Shown: positions 1 to 11,174, counted from the stretch's first letter. The stretch: 64,000 nucleotides of DNA from Armigeres subalbatus (GCF_024139115.2 NC_085141.1:66043675-66107674), one strand, 5' to 3'. The notes: a model not told the origin generated them from the sequence alone. Made by a program: numbers and translations.

Positions 1-1127
1 ACTTCCGGAGGAATTCCTGGAGGAACTTCCGGAGGAATTCCTGGAGGAACTTCCGGAGGAATTCCTGGAGGAACTTCCGGAGGAATTCCTGGAGGAACTT
101 CCGGAGGAATTCCTGGAGGAACTTCCGGAGGAATTCCTGGAGGAACTTCCGGAGGAATTCCTGGAGGAACTTCCGGAGGAATTCCTGGAGGAACTTCCGG
201 AGGAACTCCTGGAGGAACTTCCGGAGGAATTCCTGTAGGAACTTCCGGAGGAATTCCTGTAGGAACTTCCGGAGGAATTCCTGGAGGAACTTCCGGAGGA
301 ATTCCTGTAGGAACTTCCGGAGAAATTCCTGTAGGAACTTCCGGAGGAATTCCTGTAGGAACTTCCGGAGGAATTCCTGTAGGAACTTCCGGAGGAATTC
401 CTGGAGGAACTTCCGGAGGAATTCCTGGAGGAACTTCCGGAGGAATTCCTGGAGGAACTTCCGGAGGAATTCCTGGAGGAACTTCCGGAGGAATTCCTGG
501 AGGAACTTCCGGAGGAATTCCTGGAGGAACTTCCGGAGGAATTCCTGGAGGAACTTCCGGAGGAATTCCTGGAGGAACTTCCGGAGGAATTCCTGGAGGA
601 ACTTCCGGAGGAATTCCTGGAGGAACTTCCGGAGGAATTCCTGGAGGAACTTCCGGAGGAATTCCTGGAGGAACTTCGGGCGGAATTCCTGGAGGAACTT
701 CCGGAGGAATTCCTGGAGGAAACTCCGGAGGAATTCCTGGAGGAACTTCCGGAGGAATTCCTGGAGGAACTTCCGGAGGAATTCCTGGAGGAACTTCCGG
801 AGGAATTCCTGGAGGAACTTCCGGAGGAATTCCTGGAGGAACTTCCGGAGGAATTCCTGGAGGAACTTCGGAGGAATTCCTGGAGGAACTTCGGAGGAAT
901 TCCTGGAGGAACTTCGGAGGAATTCCTGGAGGAACTTCCGGAGGAATTCCTGGAGGAACTTCCGGAGGAATTCCTGGAGGAACTTCCGGAGGAATTCCTG
1001 GAGGAACTTCCGGAGGAATTCCTGGAGGAACTTCCGGAGGAATTCCTGGAGGAACTTCCGGAGGAATTCCTGGAGGAACTTCCGGAGGAATTCCTGGAGG
1101 AACTTCCGGAGGAATTCCTGGAGGAAC
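1..1127. repeat. 24-bp tandem satellite, forward block
   Basis: About 47 head-to-tail units made of two related 12-mers, acttccggagga followed by attcctggagga. Most units are identical. Variants include a one-base change (gtagga for ggagga) clustered at 230-400 and a 1-base deletion (cttcgg) at 865-920. Each unit carries a GAATTC palindrome and a CCGGA core. The array runs off the left edge, so its full length is unknown. Uniformity this high indicates recent amplification. No gene is present; the unit is divisible by three, which creates meaningless open frames. Confidence 0.97.
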
Positions 1128-1321
1128 GTTTTTCCACGAATCCCTCCAAACGTTTCCTCGGAAGTTCCTCCAGAAATACGTCCCGATGTTCTTCGAGGGA
1201 CTCTTCATGAAGTTCCTCCGGGAATTCCTCCGGAAGTTCCTCCAGGAATTCCTCCGGAAGTTCCTCCAAGAATTACCCCTGAAGTTCTTCCAGGAATTCC
1301 TCCGGAAGTTACTCGTTAAGT
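1128..1321. repeat. Inverted block of the 24-bp satellite
   Basis: The satellite reads in the opposite orientation here (ttcctccggaagttcctcc pattern). The outer part, 1128-1218, is degenerate and is the reverse complement of the degenerate right edge of the next block at about 2007-2098; both contain a cgtatttctggagg-type and an aaacgtttggagg-type stretch. The forward block at 1322-2006 therefore sits between two inverted copies of one array edge, giving a potential hairpin of nearly 1 kb. Confidence 0.88.
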
Positions 1322-2200
1322 TACGGAGGAATTCCTGGAGGAACTTTCGGAGGAATTCCTGGAGGAACTTCCGGAGGAATTCCTGGAGGAACTTCCGGAG
1401 GAATTCCTGGAGGAACTTCCGGAGGAATTCCTGGAGGAACTTCCGGAGGAATTCCAGGAGGAACTTCCGGAGGAATTCCAGGAGGAACTTCCGGAGGAAT
1501 TCCAGGAGGAACTTCCGGAGGAATTCCAGGAGGAACTTCCGGAGGAATTCCAGGAGGAACTTCTGGAGGAATTCCAGGAGGAACTTCCGGAGGAATTCCA
1601 GGAGGAACTTTCGGAGGAATTCCAGGAAGAACCTCCGGAGGAATTCCAGGAAGAACTTCCGGAGGAATTCCAGGAGGAACTTCCGGAGGAATTCCAGGAG
1701 GAACTTCCGGAGGAATTCCAGGAGGAACTTCCGGAGGAATTCCAGGAGGAACTTCCGGAGGAATCCCAGGAGGAACTTCCGGAGGAATCCCAGGAGGAAC
1801 TTCCGGAGGAATTCCAGGAGGAACTTCCGGAGGAATTCCAGGAGGAACTTCCGGAGGAATTCCTGGAGGAACTTCCGGAGGAATTCCTGGAGGAACTTCC
1901 GGAGGAATTCCTGGAGGAACTTCCGGAGGAATTCCTGGAGGAACTTCCGGAGGAATTCCTGGAGGAACTTCCGGAGGAATTCCTGGAGGAACTTCCGGAG
2001 GAATTCCCGGAGGAACTTCAGGAAGAGTCCTTCGAAGAACCTCGGGACGTATTTCTGGAGGAACTTCCGAGGAAACGTTTGGAGGGATTCGTGGAAAAAC
2101 TTCCTGAGGAAGCCGGGAGCCATTTCCAGAGGAATTCCTGGAGAAACTACCAGAAGAACTTATGGAGGAATTCCTGAAGGAACTTCTGGAGAATTTCCGG
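1322..2200. repeat. 24-bp satellite, second forward block and decayed edge
   Basis: About 28 units in forward orientation. A run at 1450-1850 carries attccagg in place of attcctgg, so sub-variants are locally homogenised. From about 2007 the units decay and fade out near 2200. The 355-codon frame across this block encodes only an eight-residue arginine/asparagine-rich repeat and is not a gene. Confidence 0.93.
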
Positions 2201-2350
2201 TGATTTTTAATGCAAACGGCCTGTTTGGTAAAACGGTTATTTTGATCAAATGACTAATTTGTCATGGACATTTCGGCTAAATGACATATTCGGTTACACA
2301 ACTTTTTGCCTAGTGGCCTTTGTCCAAATGGCTCTCGGTCCTGCCTATTT
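2201..2350. repeat. Degenerate short repeats of the 'aaatggc/ttttggcc' type
   Basis: Imperfect units of about 20 bp pair phrases such as ggctaaatgacatattcgg with tttgtccaaatggc. They resemble the larger field at 19580-20890. They abut the decayed satellite edge, as the similar repeats do inside the hAT-like element further on. From 2351 to 2668 nothing recognisable is present. Confidence 0.5.
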
Positions 2351-2668
2351 TGGCAAACTTTTTCCTTCATTGGATAATAGGCTATTTAACGACAGTTAAG
2401 CCCATTCCATTCTGTTTGTTTCCGCTATAATCACAATGAGTATGCATTTTTGTCTTCTGCTTTAATTGTTTTCGTTCCCAAAATATTTTGCTAGACCACT
2501 GCACTGCAGTCATTGGCAATCAAAGGTATAATTTTCTTAACAGTATTTACATGCCTCCTACTTGTCGTGCATTGCACACTGAACAACTAGCGTAAGATAT
2601 ACTCAATCAAGTTAAAAACCGTTTGTTTATGGACATTTTGCTTCAATTGATATGAACACGGCATGTAT

Positions 2669-2963
2669 TACCGTCCATCGTCTTCTTCTTCTTCTTATTG
2701 GCATAACATCGCAGCTTTGTGTTCATTAAGCACTTCCACAGTTATTAACTGCGAGGTTTCTAAGCCAAGTTACCATTTTTACATTCGTATATCATGATGC
2801 TAACACGATGATACTTTTATGCCCAAGGAAGTCGAGACAATTTCCAATTCGAAAATTGTCTAGACCGGCACCGGGAATCGAACCCAGCCACCCTCAGCAT
2901 GGTCTTTCTTTGTAGCCGCGTGTCTTATCACACGGCTAAGGAGGGCCCCTACCGTCCATCGTC
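2669..2963 (-). mobile_element. tRNA-derived SINE, copy 1 (internal deletion)
   Basis: The minus strand begins with a tRNA-like head (A-box-like segment after gggccctccttagcc, B box ggttcgattccc) and ends in an AAG-type microsatellite tail. The element proper is 2683-2949. It is flanked by a perfect 14-bp TSD at 2669-2682 and 2950-2963 (taccgtccatcgtc), which fixes both ends. Compared with copies 2 and 5 it lacks about 27 bp near the 3' end. It resembles tRNA-related SINEs known from Aedes; I cannot assign the named family. Confidence 0.9.
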
Positions 2964-3183
2964 ATAGGGGCTAAAACCAACGAATGCAACGTCCATTTGC
3001 TAGAACTCCACTATAGCAGAACAGTGCTCCTAAGCTTACGATTTGTAACGAATGAGTTTGGCACAAAAATGTCTCTTTTATTGGATTTCGAGACTATGAC
3101 GAGAAGACGAAAATGCCTGCCTTAACTCTATTTTGTATCGCAGTTTTCTAATTTGGAAGTAAAATTATTAATATTTATATTAT

Positions 3184-3363
3184 ACAATGTTCTGAAAACT
3201 CAGATGTGAATATGTACTTTATGTGGAAGATTATGATTTGAAAAATGTATTGGAGGTAACCATTTTCCTTCGATGGGACTCGAACCCCCGACCTTTATAC
3301 TCAGGGTCGTGGGTTCGAGTCCACATAATGTACATATTCACATCTGAGTTTTCAGAACATTGT
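3184..3363. mobile_element. Palindromic element with B-box-like motifs on both strands
   Basis: Outer arms of about 44 bp (3184-3227 and 3320-3363) are near-perfect reverse complements. Nested inside, near 3280-3325, a second inverted pair reads gggactcgaacccccgacc and gggtcgtgggttcgagtcc, so a GGTTCGAGTCC-type B box is present on each strand. It looks like a foldback MITE built from a tRNA-like or SINE sequence. No coding capacity is supported. Confidence 0.75.
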
Positions 3364-3567
3364 AAATTAATGTCCAATACCCGGAAAATAGACGAAGAAC
3401 TTTAAATGAACCATATTTTTTATTTTTAATATCATAAAATTTGTGGAAAATTTGTAGTTTTTCGATGGCAAATTTGTACTTTAACATGGAAATTTTTGAG
3501 TTTTATCTTTCTCATTTTTCAAACTATAAGTCTTTGAGAATTTTCAAAAAAATACGGAATTATCATG

Positions 3568-3888
3568 TTATACAATTGCTTCTTCTTCTTATTATTATTG
3601 GCATTACATCCCCACACTGGGACAGAGCCGCCTCGCAGCTTAGTGTTCATTAAGCACTTCCACAGTTATTAACTGCGAGGTTTCTAAGCCAGTTTACCAT
3701 TTTTTTGCATATGTATATCATGAGTCTAACACGATGATACTTTTATGCCCAGGGAAGTCGAAACAATTTCCAATCCGAAAATTGCCTAGACCGGCACCGG
3801 GAATCGAACCCAGCCACCCTCAGCATGATCTTGCTTTGTAGCCGCGCGTCTTACCGCACGGCTAAGGAGGGCCCACTTATACAATTGC
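3568..3888 (-). mobile_element. tRNA-derived SINE, copy 2 (near full length)
   Basis: Same family as copy 1, without its internal deletion. The element proper is 3580-3876. The perfect 12-bp TSD ttatacaattgc lies at 3568-3579 and 3877-3888. The B box, the cggcaccgggaatcg region and the cttcttctt tail (seen on the plus strand) are intact. This and the copy at 46021 are the best reference copies in the window. Confidence 0.92.
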
Positions 3889-5672
3889 ATCCACTCTGAT
3901 TTCTTGAAAGGCTTTAAGAATGATTGGATGTTTTCAGTACAAGAAGGATAAATTTTATAAATTGAAAATAAGTTCTATTTCTAGACATTTTACTTCATTA
4001 TGGACCTGAAACATGTTTAGCTGTAGCATAGGACGCCGAGCCCATATAACCTACATTGTACCGAACAACATCATCTCGCATTGTTCAAATACTACCAGCT
4101 TATCCAGTCTTCATTTCCATTGACTTGATTTAACCTCACAAATCACTCTTCTATAGTTGAACGATTTAACCACAAAATATTCACGCTTGATAGAAGCCAG
4201 TAGCTGTGGTCAGACAACGGTCTCAGTCGTTGCACTTCCGGTTCGGTGCAGTATTTCACCCATTAACCATTTTTTACATGATGAAAAATTTCCATTCAAA
4301 TCAACTGTGAGTGAACGAATGTGACAAACAGTTTTTCCCTTTCATCAAAGCGCAAAAGCAATCAACAAACTTTCTACAGAAAAGGCGCGGTTTGTTATTA
4401 TGATTGTAATTGGATTGCATCGGCTGAGGGAATGCCGGCTGCAAACTGTCAATCAAAACATCGGTTCCTGGAATACGTTCCAGTTTACTCCCACTTTTTC
4501 GTACGTGCATTTCATGTCAGCGAATATTTCCACCAGACATTGGCGAAAATGACACTCTAGTGGTGTAGCTAATTGTGTTGTTTGTAGCTGAAAATATAAT
4601 TCTCGGAACTGCATTCAATTGGTGAAAGAATGCACTTTTGCTGTAAGCTATTATATGTTTCCATTCATGCCAATTGCCGAAATTGTTTACGGTCGAGGTT
4701 TAGTTTTGAATAAAAACATTCCGCTCAGCGTAAGCCAAATTAATTGAACCCAGGACAGTTCTGTCGATTAAGCAATCCAAACCGCAACCGGTTGAACGAA
4801 AACAAACGTTGATAATGGGGATCCATTGAATGAAATTTAATAATGGATTTCGTTTTAATGCTTCTCCATCATCATCGTCTTCCTCGTGGCAGTTTGGCCA
4901 ACCCTGATCGAGATAAATATGATTAGCAAACCCATTCTCGGAGCAATCCAAAGTGATTGGGCATGTCGGTTCGGACCATATCTCCTCCATCCTACTGTTG
5001 CCCACGAAAATTGTGCCCAATCTCAGCCCCGAACGCGATGATTGGCCCCTAATTGGGCACGATTAGCCCGAAATGCCGATCGATTCATCAAAACTCCTAC
5101 CACTTCATCGCTCGTAATCGCCTCATTAGCCGAGAGGGTCTCGCACGATAGGAACCCGCACCGTAGCATGGAGAGACGGGTCTAGTCAACGCATGCAGAG
5201 CCACTTAAGAAATGCCGCCCTGATGGCCCTTTATTGCTTCTTGTACCATCGAATGTGTGTGGTTGTTAGGAGGGCGGCAGCTATCTTTACTAGGTGTAGG
5301 CATCCGGTAGATGGTCATGTGCATTCGGGAGTGAGAAATGTGTTCCTGTTGAATATGCCACGAGCTCTGCGCAGCTCGCCGTAGGATTCCACGGTTTTTG
5401 GCAATCGCCGACCATCAATGTTTGACCGGTAGAAAGGAAAGGAATTCTCTTCGCGATGGGCCAGTGGTTTCTCAGTCGGGATTAGTACCTCTCTTTAAAG
5501 ATTGATTAATTATACCAATTTAGCTGATTGATTTGCTTTACTGGGAAATTTTTCATTATCTGTTTTAGCTGTAAATACTAGACTTCGTATTGTTAGACAA
5601 TGTTGTTGGGAAAACATAGCGCAAGTAGGCCGATATACCTACAATATTTTTGGAAATTTTGCCTCTGGAATG
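3889..5672. other. Low-copy intergenic stretch
   Basis: I see no convincing gene, RNA or repeat. Short open frames at 4321-4560 (+) and 4700-5020 (-) match no family I recognise and lack any coding signature. Base composition near 4680-5340 is closer to unique DNA than to the AT-rich repeats around it. Confidence 0.4.
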
Positions 5673-5814
5673 AGTAGACCAACATTTGAATAGGGCGTAA
5701 CAGCCAAAATTTATTCCTTCTGATTCTTCGTCTACATACATAGCTTTATATGTGGACGAAGAATCAGAAGGAATAATTTTTGGCTGTTACGCCCTTTTCA
5801 AATGTTAGTCTAGA
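5673..5814. mobile_element. Near-perfect hairpin MITE (about 65-bp arms)
   Basis: The arms at about 5673-5737 and 5749-5814 are reverse complements with only a few mismatches and are separated by a loop of roughly 11 bp. Each arm contains gggcgtaacagcc and ttccttctgattcttcg. The arms run to the element ends, so this is a simple foldback rather than an element with an internal region. No TSD could be fixed. From 5815 to 6350 nothing recognisable is present. Confidence 0.85.
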
Positions 5815-6350
5815 GTTATTAGAAAACAGGACAACCCTGGCTAAATTATTGGTACACTTAGAAAGTTTTGATTTTAAGTTAATAAGGAATACATTTGGTG
5901 ACTGTAGTCGACCTGTCGATGTGCTAGAGGCGTAGTCGAGATAGTCATCCTCTTTGTATCGTTCTAAGAGCTGGTTGGGCGTGGGAGTGTGAGCTAAGTA
6001 AGACTCGTGAGCTAAGTGAGACTCGGAATGTCCTGGCGATAAATATTTTGTTCATCGATTTTCACGAAAGAGCTGAAAAGATTATATCGCTGAAGTTTAT
6101 ACCCCTGTACGTTAAGTAATGCCATTACAGAGGTATTTGACATTGACTTGTTTCCTCTTAAAATATTTATTACTCGTGTTAGCTAGGGCACATTTAAGCG
6201 AACGTGCTGGAATCCAAATTTTGATTCTCGTGAGATATTGCTTTGTTCGAAAAATTTAAATAACCGACGGTAGATCGATTTTTCAAAAAGCTTGAAAACC
6301 CATAAAAACCGGGCTTGGTAGTCACATGGCTACCATTTGTGCGAGAGTTT

Positions 6351-7152
6351 GGTACAGCCAGCGCCGTAGCGCGTGGTTGGCCAGGTTGGCCCCCGCCAAG
6401 GGCGCCAAGCCTTAGGGGGCGCCGGAATCCAGAATTGCACTATGGGAAATTATGTAAAATCTCAATCAAGGTTTTCTCTACGCGGTTGGATACAACTTGA
6501 ATTTTCTTCGATTTTTTATGAATTTTTTTGGTGTGGTTAACTCATCCCAAGTTAAAAAAAAAAAGCTTGAAAAACACCCTCTTCACCACTGATTGAACGT
6601 GGTTTACCATAATTCATGATAGATGATAGACCTTTAAAAAGGCCACAACCTATTGGCTGAAACGTCGGGCAAATAAAAAAAATAGTTCTTTCCAATCCCC
6701 GACCAAGGTTTAATGGCGTCCGATAGTGATCCAACCACTGACCGGCACACTTGAGAGATGGATTTTATTGGCATAGGTAGATCCACTAGTGCGTGAATTC
6801 ACAACATGGAAGTATGATTTTTTTTTGTCGGTAACACACTCACTGCTGGGTCTAGTTTTTCTTATTTGCGTAGATTTGTTTAAACTTTCAGAAAATCGTT
6901 GATATATTTAGAAAGAGTTTTAGAAATGTTCCTGCTTTTTTAATACTCCTTACACTTATTGGAAGATACGCAGGTTATAGAGGCTTAGTGATTTTATAAA
7001 GCAAACATTTAATAAATCCACCACGCAAAAAAGGTTAATTTTGAAAATATCCCAGCTTTTATCATGCTATTTGAACATGCATGAAAGTAAGGGGCGCCCA
7101 ATAACGGTTTCGCCAAGGGCGCTGAGAGTCCACGCTACGGCTCTGGTACAGC
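6351..7152 (+). mobile_element. hAT-like non-autonomous element, copy A
   Basis: The element at 6359-7144 starts cagcgccgtagcg and ends cgctacggctct, which are imperfect terminal inverted repeats. It is flanked by a perfect 8-bp TSD, ggtacagc, at 6351-6358 and 7145-7152; an 8-bp TSD is the hAT hallmark. GC-rich subterminal blocks (cgccaagggcgcc) occur at both ends in an AT-rich interior. No transposase frame is present. A related 1.6-kb copy lies inverted at 54190-55793. It is inserted next to, and probably within, the LINE fragment that follows. Confidence 0.85.
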
Positions 7153-7870
7153 CGATACAAAGGTGGGTAATGGTGGCTAATATGCTGATCCTTAAGGCTG
7201 GGTAGATCGTTCCAGGAAGTCTTAGTACCTTCAATCTTACGGAGTTGGGTGGTGTTGGGAGCAATCCACTGCCTCTCCCAGTCCTGGTTGATGATCTTTC
7301 TTACCATTGACACCAGCCTGCGGGGTCAAAGCAGTTTAGCGTCGACCTCGATAACTGAAGTTGGAACGCAATAAAGGCTTGAATCTATGAATACTTTGAA
7401 TGGTCGATTTGCAGCGCGGTGGAGTCCGTAAGCATTAGGATCGATGTATCGGAAAGAGTGGATGCGGCGGTGAGTAGTACAGCGCTCACCACCGAAAAAA
7501 CGCTGCGTTGTTCGGCGAGACATTCAGAGATTGTAGTCTAAGCTGCTCTGCAACCAATCTTCGCAGGCCTTCCAAGCTATCCTTTCTTTTAAAGCGCATC
7601 GGGATGGAGCGGTTTACGTTGGCTATAGGGGAATGACGTCCATGTCAGTGAATCGATTAGAGCTTGATCTACCCGGAACCGGGTGGCCCTATATTTGGTC
7701 TTATATGGTTTGGATAGGGTTTTTTCAAGCTTAATCCTCGATCTGCAGCTGGCCTCAATGGCTCTGCAGTGAAGCGTGAAAGACAGTCCACCGTCAATGA
7801 AGATACCGATGACCTTCACAAGTTTTCGGTTTGGAGTCGGCTGGCCATAAATTTTCAGGCCGGGTCAAAT
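7153..7870 (-). pseudogene. LINE ORF2 fragment: RT thumb, RNase H, C-terminus (I-clade-like)
   Basis: Minus strand, broken in several frames. 7865-7590 encodes the post-palm region of a non-LTR reverse transcriptase (phrase KVIGIFIDGGLSF, the usual LG-V-iD pattern). Near 7530-7400 one frame reads like an RNase H core, with AEQRSVFS followed by LTDSTA, including the acidic residue that binds metal in this fold. 7313-7160 encodes a tryptophan-containing C-terminal stretch (WERQW). RNase H after RT suggests the I group. Frameshifts and a gap between the RNase H and C-terminal pieces mean it is dead. The family name is uncertain. Confidence 0.6.
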
Positions 7871-8430
7871 TTTGTCACATTTTTTTCCTGTTCCGGTGTG
7901 CCACTGCGACCAGTTATTATATCTGTTGTAGCGTTATTCGTATCCTAAGTGTTTAAGAGCATGTCGAATTACCCCATTACTATTGAGAAGCAATGCAGAA
8001 TCGGTTTCGATACACTTGTTGTTTTATTTTCTCAACAGCACCGCATGACAAGGTTCCGCTATTTAGATCCTTCACAACGAGCAGGCCCTCATCAACACTA
8101 AATCAATCCTTTCTTGAGAAAACAGAACAGTAATACTGTTTTGGCCATCTATCGGAGCCCTAGAAACATCCTTGTCTTGCTTCTAGAATATAAGCAGTAA
8201 AAGGCAGAAAACCCGGGTTCTGTAGACACATAGCATTTCAAGTTAGAGAATTTGTTCAGTGATAAGAACTTCCTTGTGTTCCTCTCATTACCATTGCTCA
8301 CCAGTTCATGAAGAGTTAGATAGAGTTAGAGTTACAGCAGTCTGTTCAGTCTAGAACCGGGTACCGAGGTTTTTTTCAAACTAATTGCTTGAAAAGTTGA
8401 TTCTTCAACTATAGCATCATCAACGTGCAC
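7871..8430. other. Unassigned intergenic stretch
   Basis: I see no gene or structured repeat. It may be further decayed LINE sequence, since broken LINE fragments flank it on both sides. Confidence 0.35.
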
Positions 8431-9300
8431 AGCCCACACGAAGGGAGACCCGACGACGAGAAAGAAGCGTTCTATGCACAGCTGGAGCAGACATACAATG
8501 GATGCCCACTGCGGGACGTCAAAATCGTCATCGGTGACATGAACGCTCAGGTAGGAAGGGGGGAAATGTATAGACCGACAACGGCCCACGATGCATAAAC
8601 TTTGCAGCCTCCCGCGGAATGATAGTCCGAAGCACTTTCTTCCCCCGCAAGAATCTCCACACTGCCGTTATACACATAACTGTCCCATGTACATAGAAAA
8701 TCCCAGCAAACATATATAAAACATATGTATAACGGCAGCACAAGGCCACATGGAAATCACCTAATCAAGTAACGGAAAACCAAATCGACCACGTTCTAAT
8801 CGACGGTAAATTCTTCTCCGGCATCACGAACGTTAGCACTTACCGCAGTGCGAATATTTAATCCGACCACTACCTCGTTGCAGTATGTCTGTGCTCAAAA
8901 CTCTCGACGGTATACAACACGCGTCGGAGTCGTCCGCCGCGACTTAACATTGGGCGGCTACAAGACGGTAGACTAGCCCAAGACTACATACGCGCAGCAG
9001 CTGGAATTGGCACGATACAGCCAGACGCGGAAAAGACAAAACTCGATTTTTCGGAGGAAAAAACGCCAACAGGAAGATCGAGCCCATGAAGATACGTAGG
9101 AAGTATACCACGCTTATAACACACGTTCTATGTTCTATGAGAAGTTGAAGTTCTATGAGAAGCAAGGGCCACGTGCCACAGCCCGATATGTGTAAGAACA
9201 TAAACGGGAACCTTCTTACAAACGAGCGTGAGGTGATCCAAAGGTGGCGGTAGCACTACGAAGAGCACCTGAATGGTGATATGACAGACAACGGTGGCGG
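8431..9300 (+). pseudogene. LINE endonuclease fragment (RTE-like)
   Basis: Plus strand. 8430-8600 reads as the start of an AP-type endonuclease: NVHSPHEG, then VKIVIGDMNAQVGR, where the GD-N signature is catalytic in this family. After a stop, 8750-8890 reads ENQIDHVLIDGKFFSG and then SDHYLVAV, the D-H and SDH blocks that close the domain. 8891-9060 continues into the endonuclease-RT linker. Stop codons and a 77-bp insertion at 8662 disable it. The style matches RTE-type LINEs of mosquitoes; the RT domain is absent here. Confidence 0.7.
8658..8742. mobile_element. 77-bp MITE inside the endonuclease fragment
   Basis: The insert at 8662-8738 has inverted ends ctgccgttatacacata and tatgtataacggcag, flanked by caca on both sides. 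Removing it restores the reading phrase across the endonuclease (NLH to KATW), which supports insertion into a once-intact LINE. Confidence 0.72.
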
Positions 9301-9620
9301 TATGGTAATGATCCTAGGAATAGGTGTTTTCCAGGATTAGGGCAATGGTCGATATGATCCCTTCTTCAAAAGAAGGCGCTTTTCCGGATCAGGGTAATTG
9401 TGCATGTAATTCATTCTTTAAAAGAAGGCGCTTGTTCGGATTAAGGCAATGGTGGATCTGATTCCTTCTTTAAAAGTAGGCGCTTGTCCGAATTAAAGCA
9501 AAGGTGAATGTGATCCCTTCTTTGCAAATAGGCGTTTATGAGAAATGAAGCAATGGTGGATATGATACATTTCTTAAGCTTGCGTGCTTGCTCCGATTAA
9601 GGCAAGGATAGATGTTATTC

Positions 9621-9905
9621 CGGTGTCCTCCTTAGCCTAGCGGTAAGATGCGCGGCTATAAAGCAAGGCCATACTGAGGGTGACTGGGTTCGATTCCCGG
9701 TGCCGGTCGGGGCAATTTTCGGTTTGGAAATTGTCTTGACTTCCCTGGGCATAAAAATATCATCGTTTTACCCTTATGATATACGAATGCAAAAATGGTA
9801 ACTTGACTTAGAAACCTCACGGTTAACAACTGTGGAAGTTCTGAATGAACACTAAGCAGCGAGGCGGCTATGTCCCAGTGGGGATGTAATGCTAATGAAG
9901 AAGAA
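9621..9905 (+). mobile_element. tRNA-derived SINE, copy 3
   Basis: Same family as copies 1 and 2, plus strand: tRNA-like head with B box ggttcgattcccgg, body, and gaagaagaag-type tail. The likely TSD is imperfect, agatgttat against agatgtcat, interrupting the 52-bp array. It is more diverged than copies 2 and 5. Confidence 0.88.
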
Positions 9906-9939
9906 GATGTCATCTCTTCTTTAAACATAGGTGGTTGCC

Positions 9940-11174
9940 CGTGTCCGTGTTTTTTTTTTAATTTTTTTTTACAAGGGAGAATGCATTTACACACTAACCC
10001 AGTACACGTGCATTGTAGTTGCCAAACTACCACACGGAAGTGTACTGGAGTGTCGGACTCGACCATACCGGTAATACCGACTAAACTCCCTTGGGCTCCA
10101 CCATCGTTTCCCCCAGGAACTACCTCGCAGTACTACTTCTGGGGGGATGGCAGTACTAAGCGTACTCGCTCATTATCGCTCACACAGGCACTCGTCCCAT
10201 GCGAGACTGACTTGGGTGCTCGCACACCATTCACTCCATTTGAGTCTTACTTGGATGCTCTCCCAGGCGCTCCGCTGCCATGCCTCGAGGTGTCAATAGC
10301 GGTAACTGCCTGGGCCTACAGATATTACGCTACGACACTCCTGCCTCAGCACGAGCAGATCAATCACACCACTGCCGAAGCAGACCACACGCTACCCTGC
10401 CGAAGCAGGAACACTCCCCATGCACCACATGTGCACAACTGTAGGTGTGTGGGTACAACCCACTGCTACCCTGCCGCCGAAGCAGCTTCTCCAAAGACCA
10501 TTCGCTCCATGTGACCCTTTTTCGGGTGCTCACTCTAACACTCCACTGCCATGCCTCGAGGTGTCGATAGGTCCCTCGACTCCTACCTCAACATGTGCAG
10601 TCCATACTCAGACTTCTGCTGCGCTTCGAGGTGACAATAGCGGCGACACGCTATGACACTCCTGCCTCAGCACAACCAGATCACTCACTCCCTGCCGAAG
10701 CAGCTCACGCGCTACCCTACCGAAGTAGGGACACTCCCCAACTCACTCTAACACTCCACTGCCATGCCTCGAGGTGTCGATAGCGGTATGTAGGGACAAA
10801 TCAACGATACTACGCTACGACACTCCTACCTTAGCATGTGCAGTCCATACTCAGACTTCTGCTGCGCTTCGAGGTGACAATAGCGGTGACGCGCTATGAC
10901 AATCCTGCCCCAGCACAAACAGATCACTCACTCCCTGCCGAAGCAGCTCACGCGCTACCCTACCGAAGTAGGGACACTCCCCATGCCAATTGGCACTCCC
11001 TGGGCTTGTGTTTTTGAAGCGGCACACAGTCGCTTTGATAGAGTCTGATTACGGGCACTTGTGGTTTTTTGGGAGGGATTTTAGCAGAGCCCACTGCTAA
11101 ATCCCACCACGCCCTAGGCAGTTCTCCCTGACTCGCAGACAGCTGGGGAGGGGTCGTCAAGCGTGTCCGTGTTT
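9940..11174 (-). mobile_element. Retroposed 1.2-kb element with repeated GC-rich leader
   Basis: The element at 9953-11161 is bounded by a perfect 13-bp TSD, cgtgtccgtgttt (9940-9952 and 11162-11174), and its minus strand ends in an A-tract (T-tract at 9953-9969), so it was inserted by target-primed reverse transcription. The 5' two-thirds (11161 to about 10250) contain two to three diverged copies of a 213-243-bp GC-rich unit, marked by atgcctcgaggtgtc and ctgccgaagcag phrases. The 3' end reads ccggtatggtcgagtccgac. No RT or endonuclease frame is present. It looks like a LINE deletion derivative joining a repeated 5' leader to a 3' tail; the parent family is not identified. Confidence 0.75.

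Noticed and set aside
1..2200. CRISPR-like regular spacing
   Set aside because: Units are contiguous with no unique spacers, and the window is eukaryotic.
1186..2253. 355-codon reading frame
   Set aside because: It runs through the 24-bp satellite and encodes only an eight-residue repeat.
9870..10514. 214-codon plus-strand reading frame
   Set aside because: It crosses the SINE tail, a poly-T tract and the antisense of a retroposed element; chimeric and not a gene.
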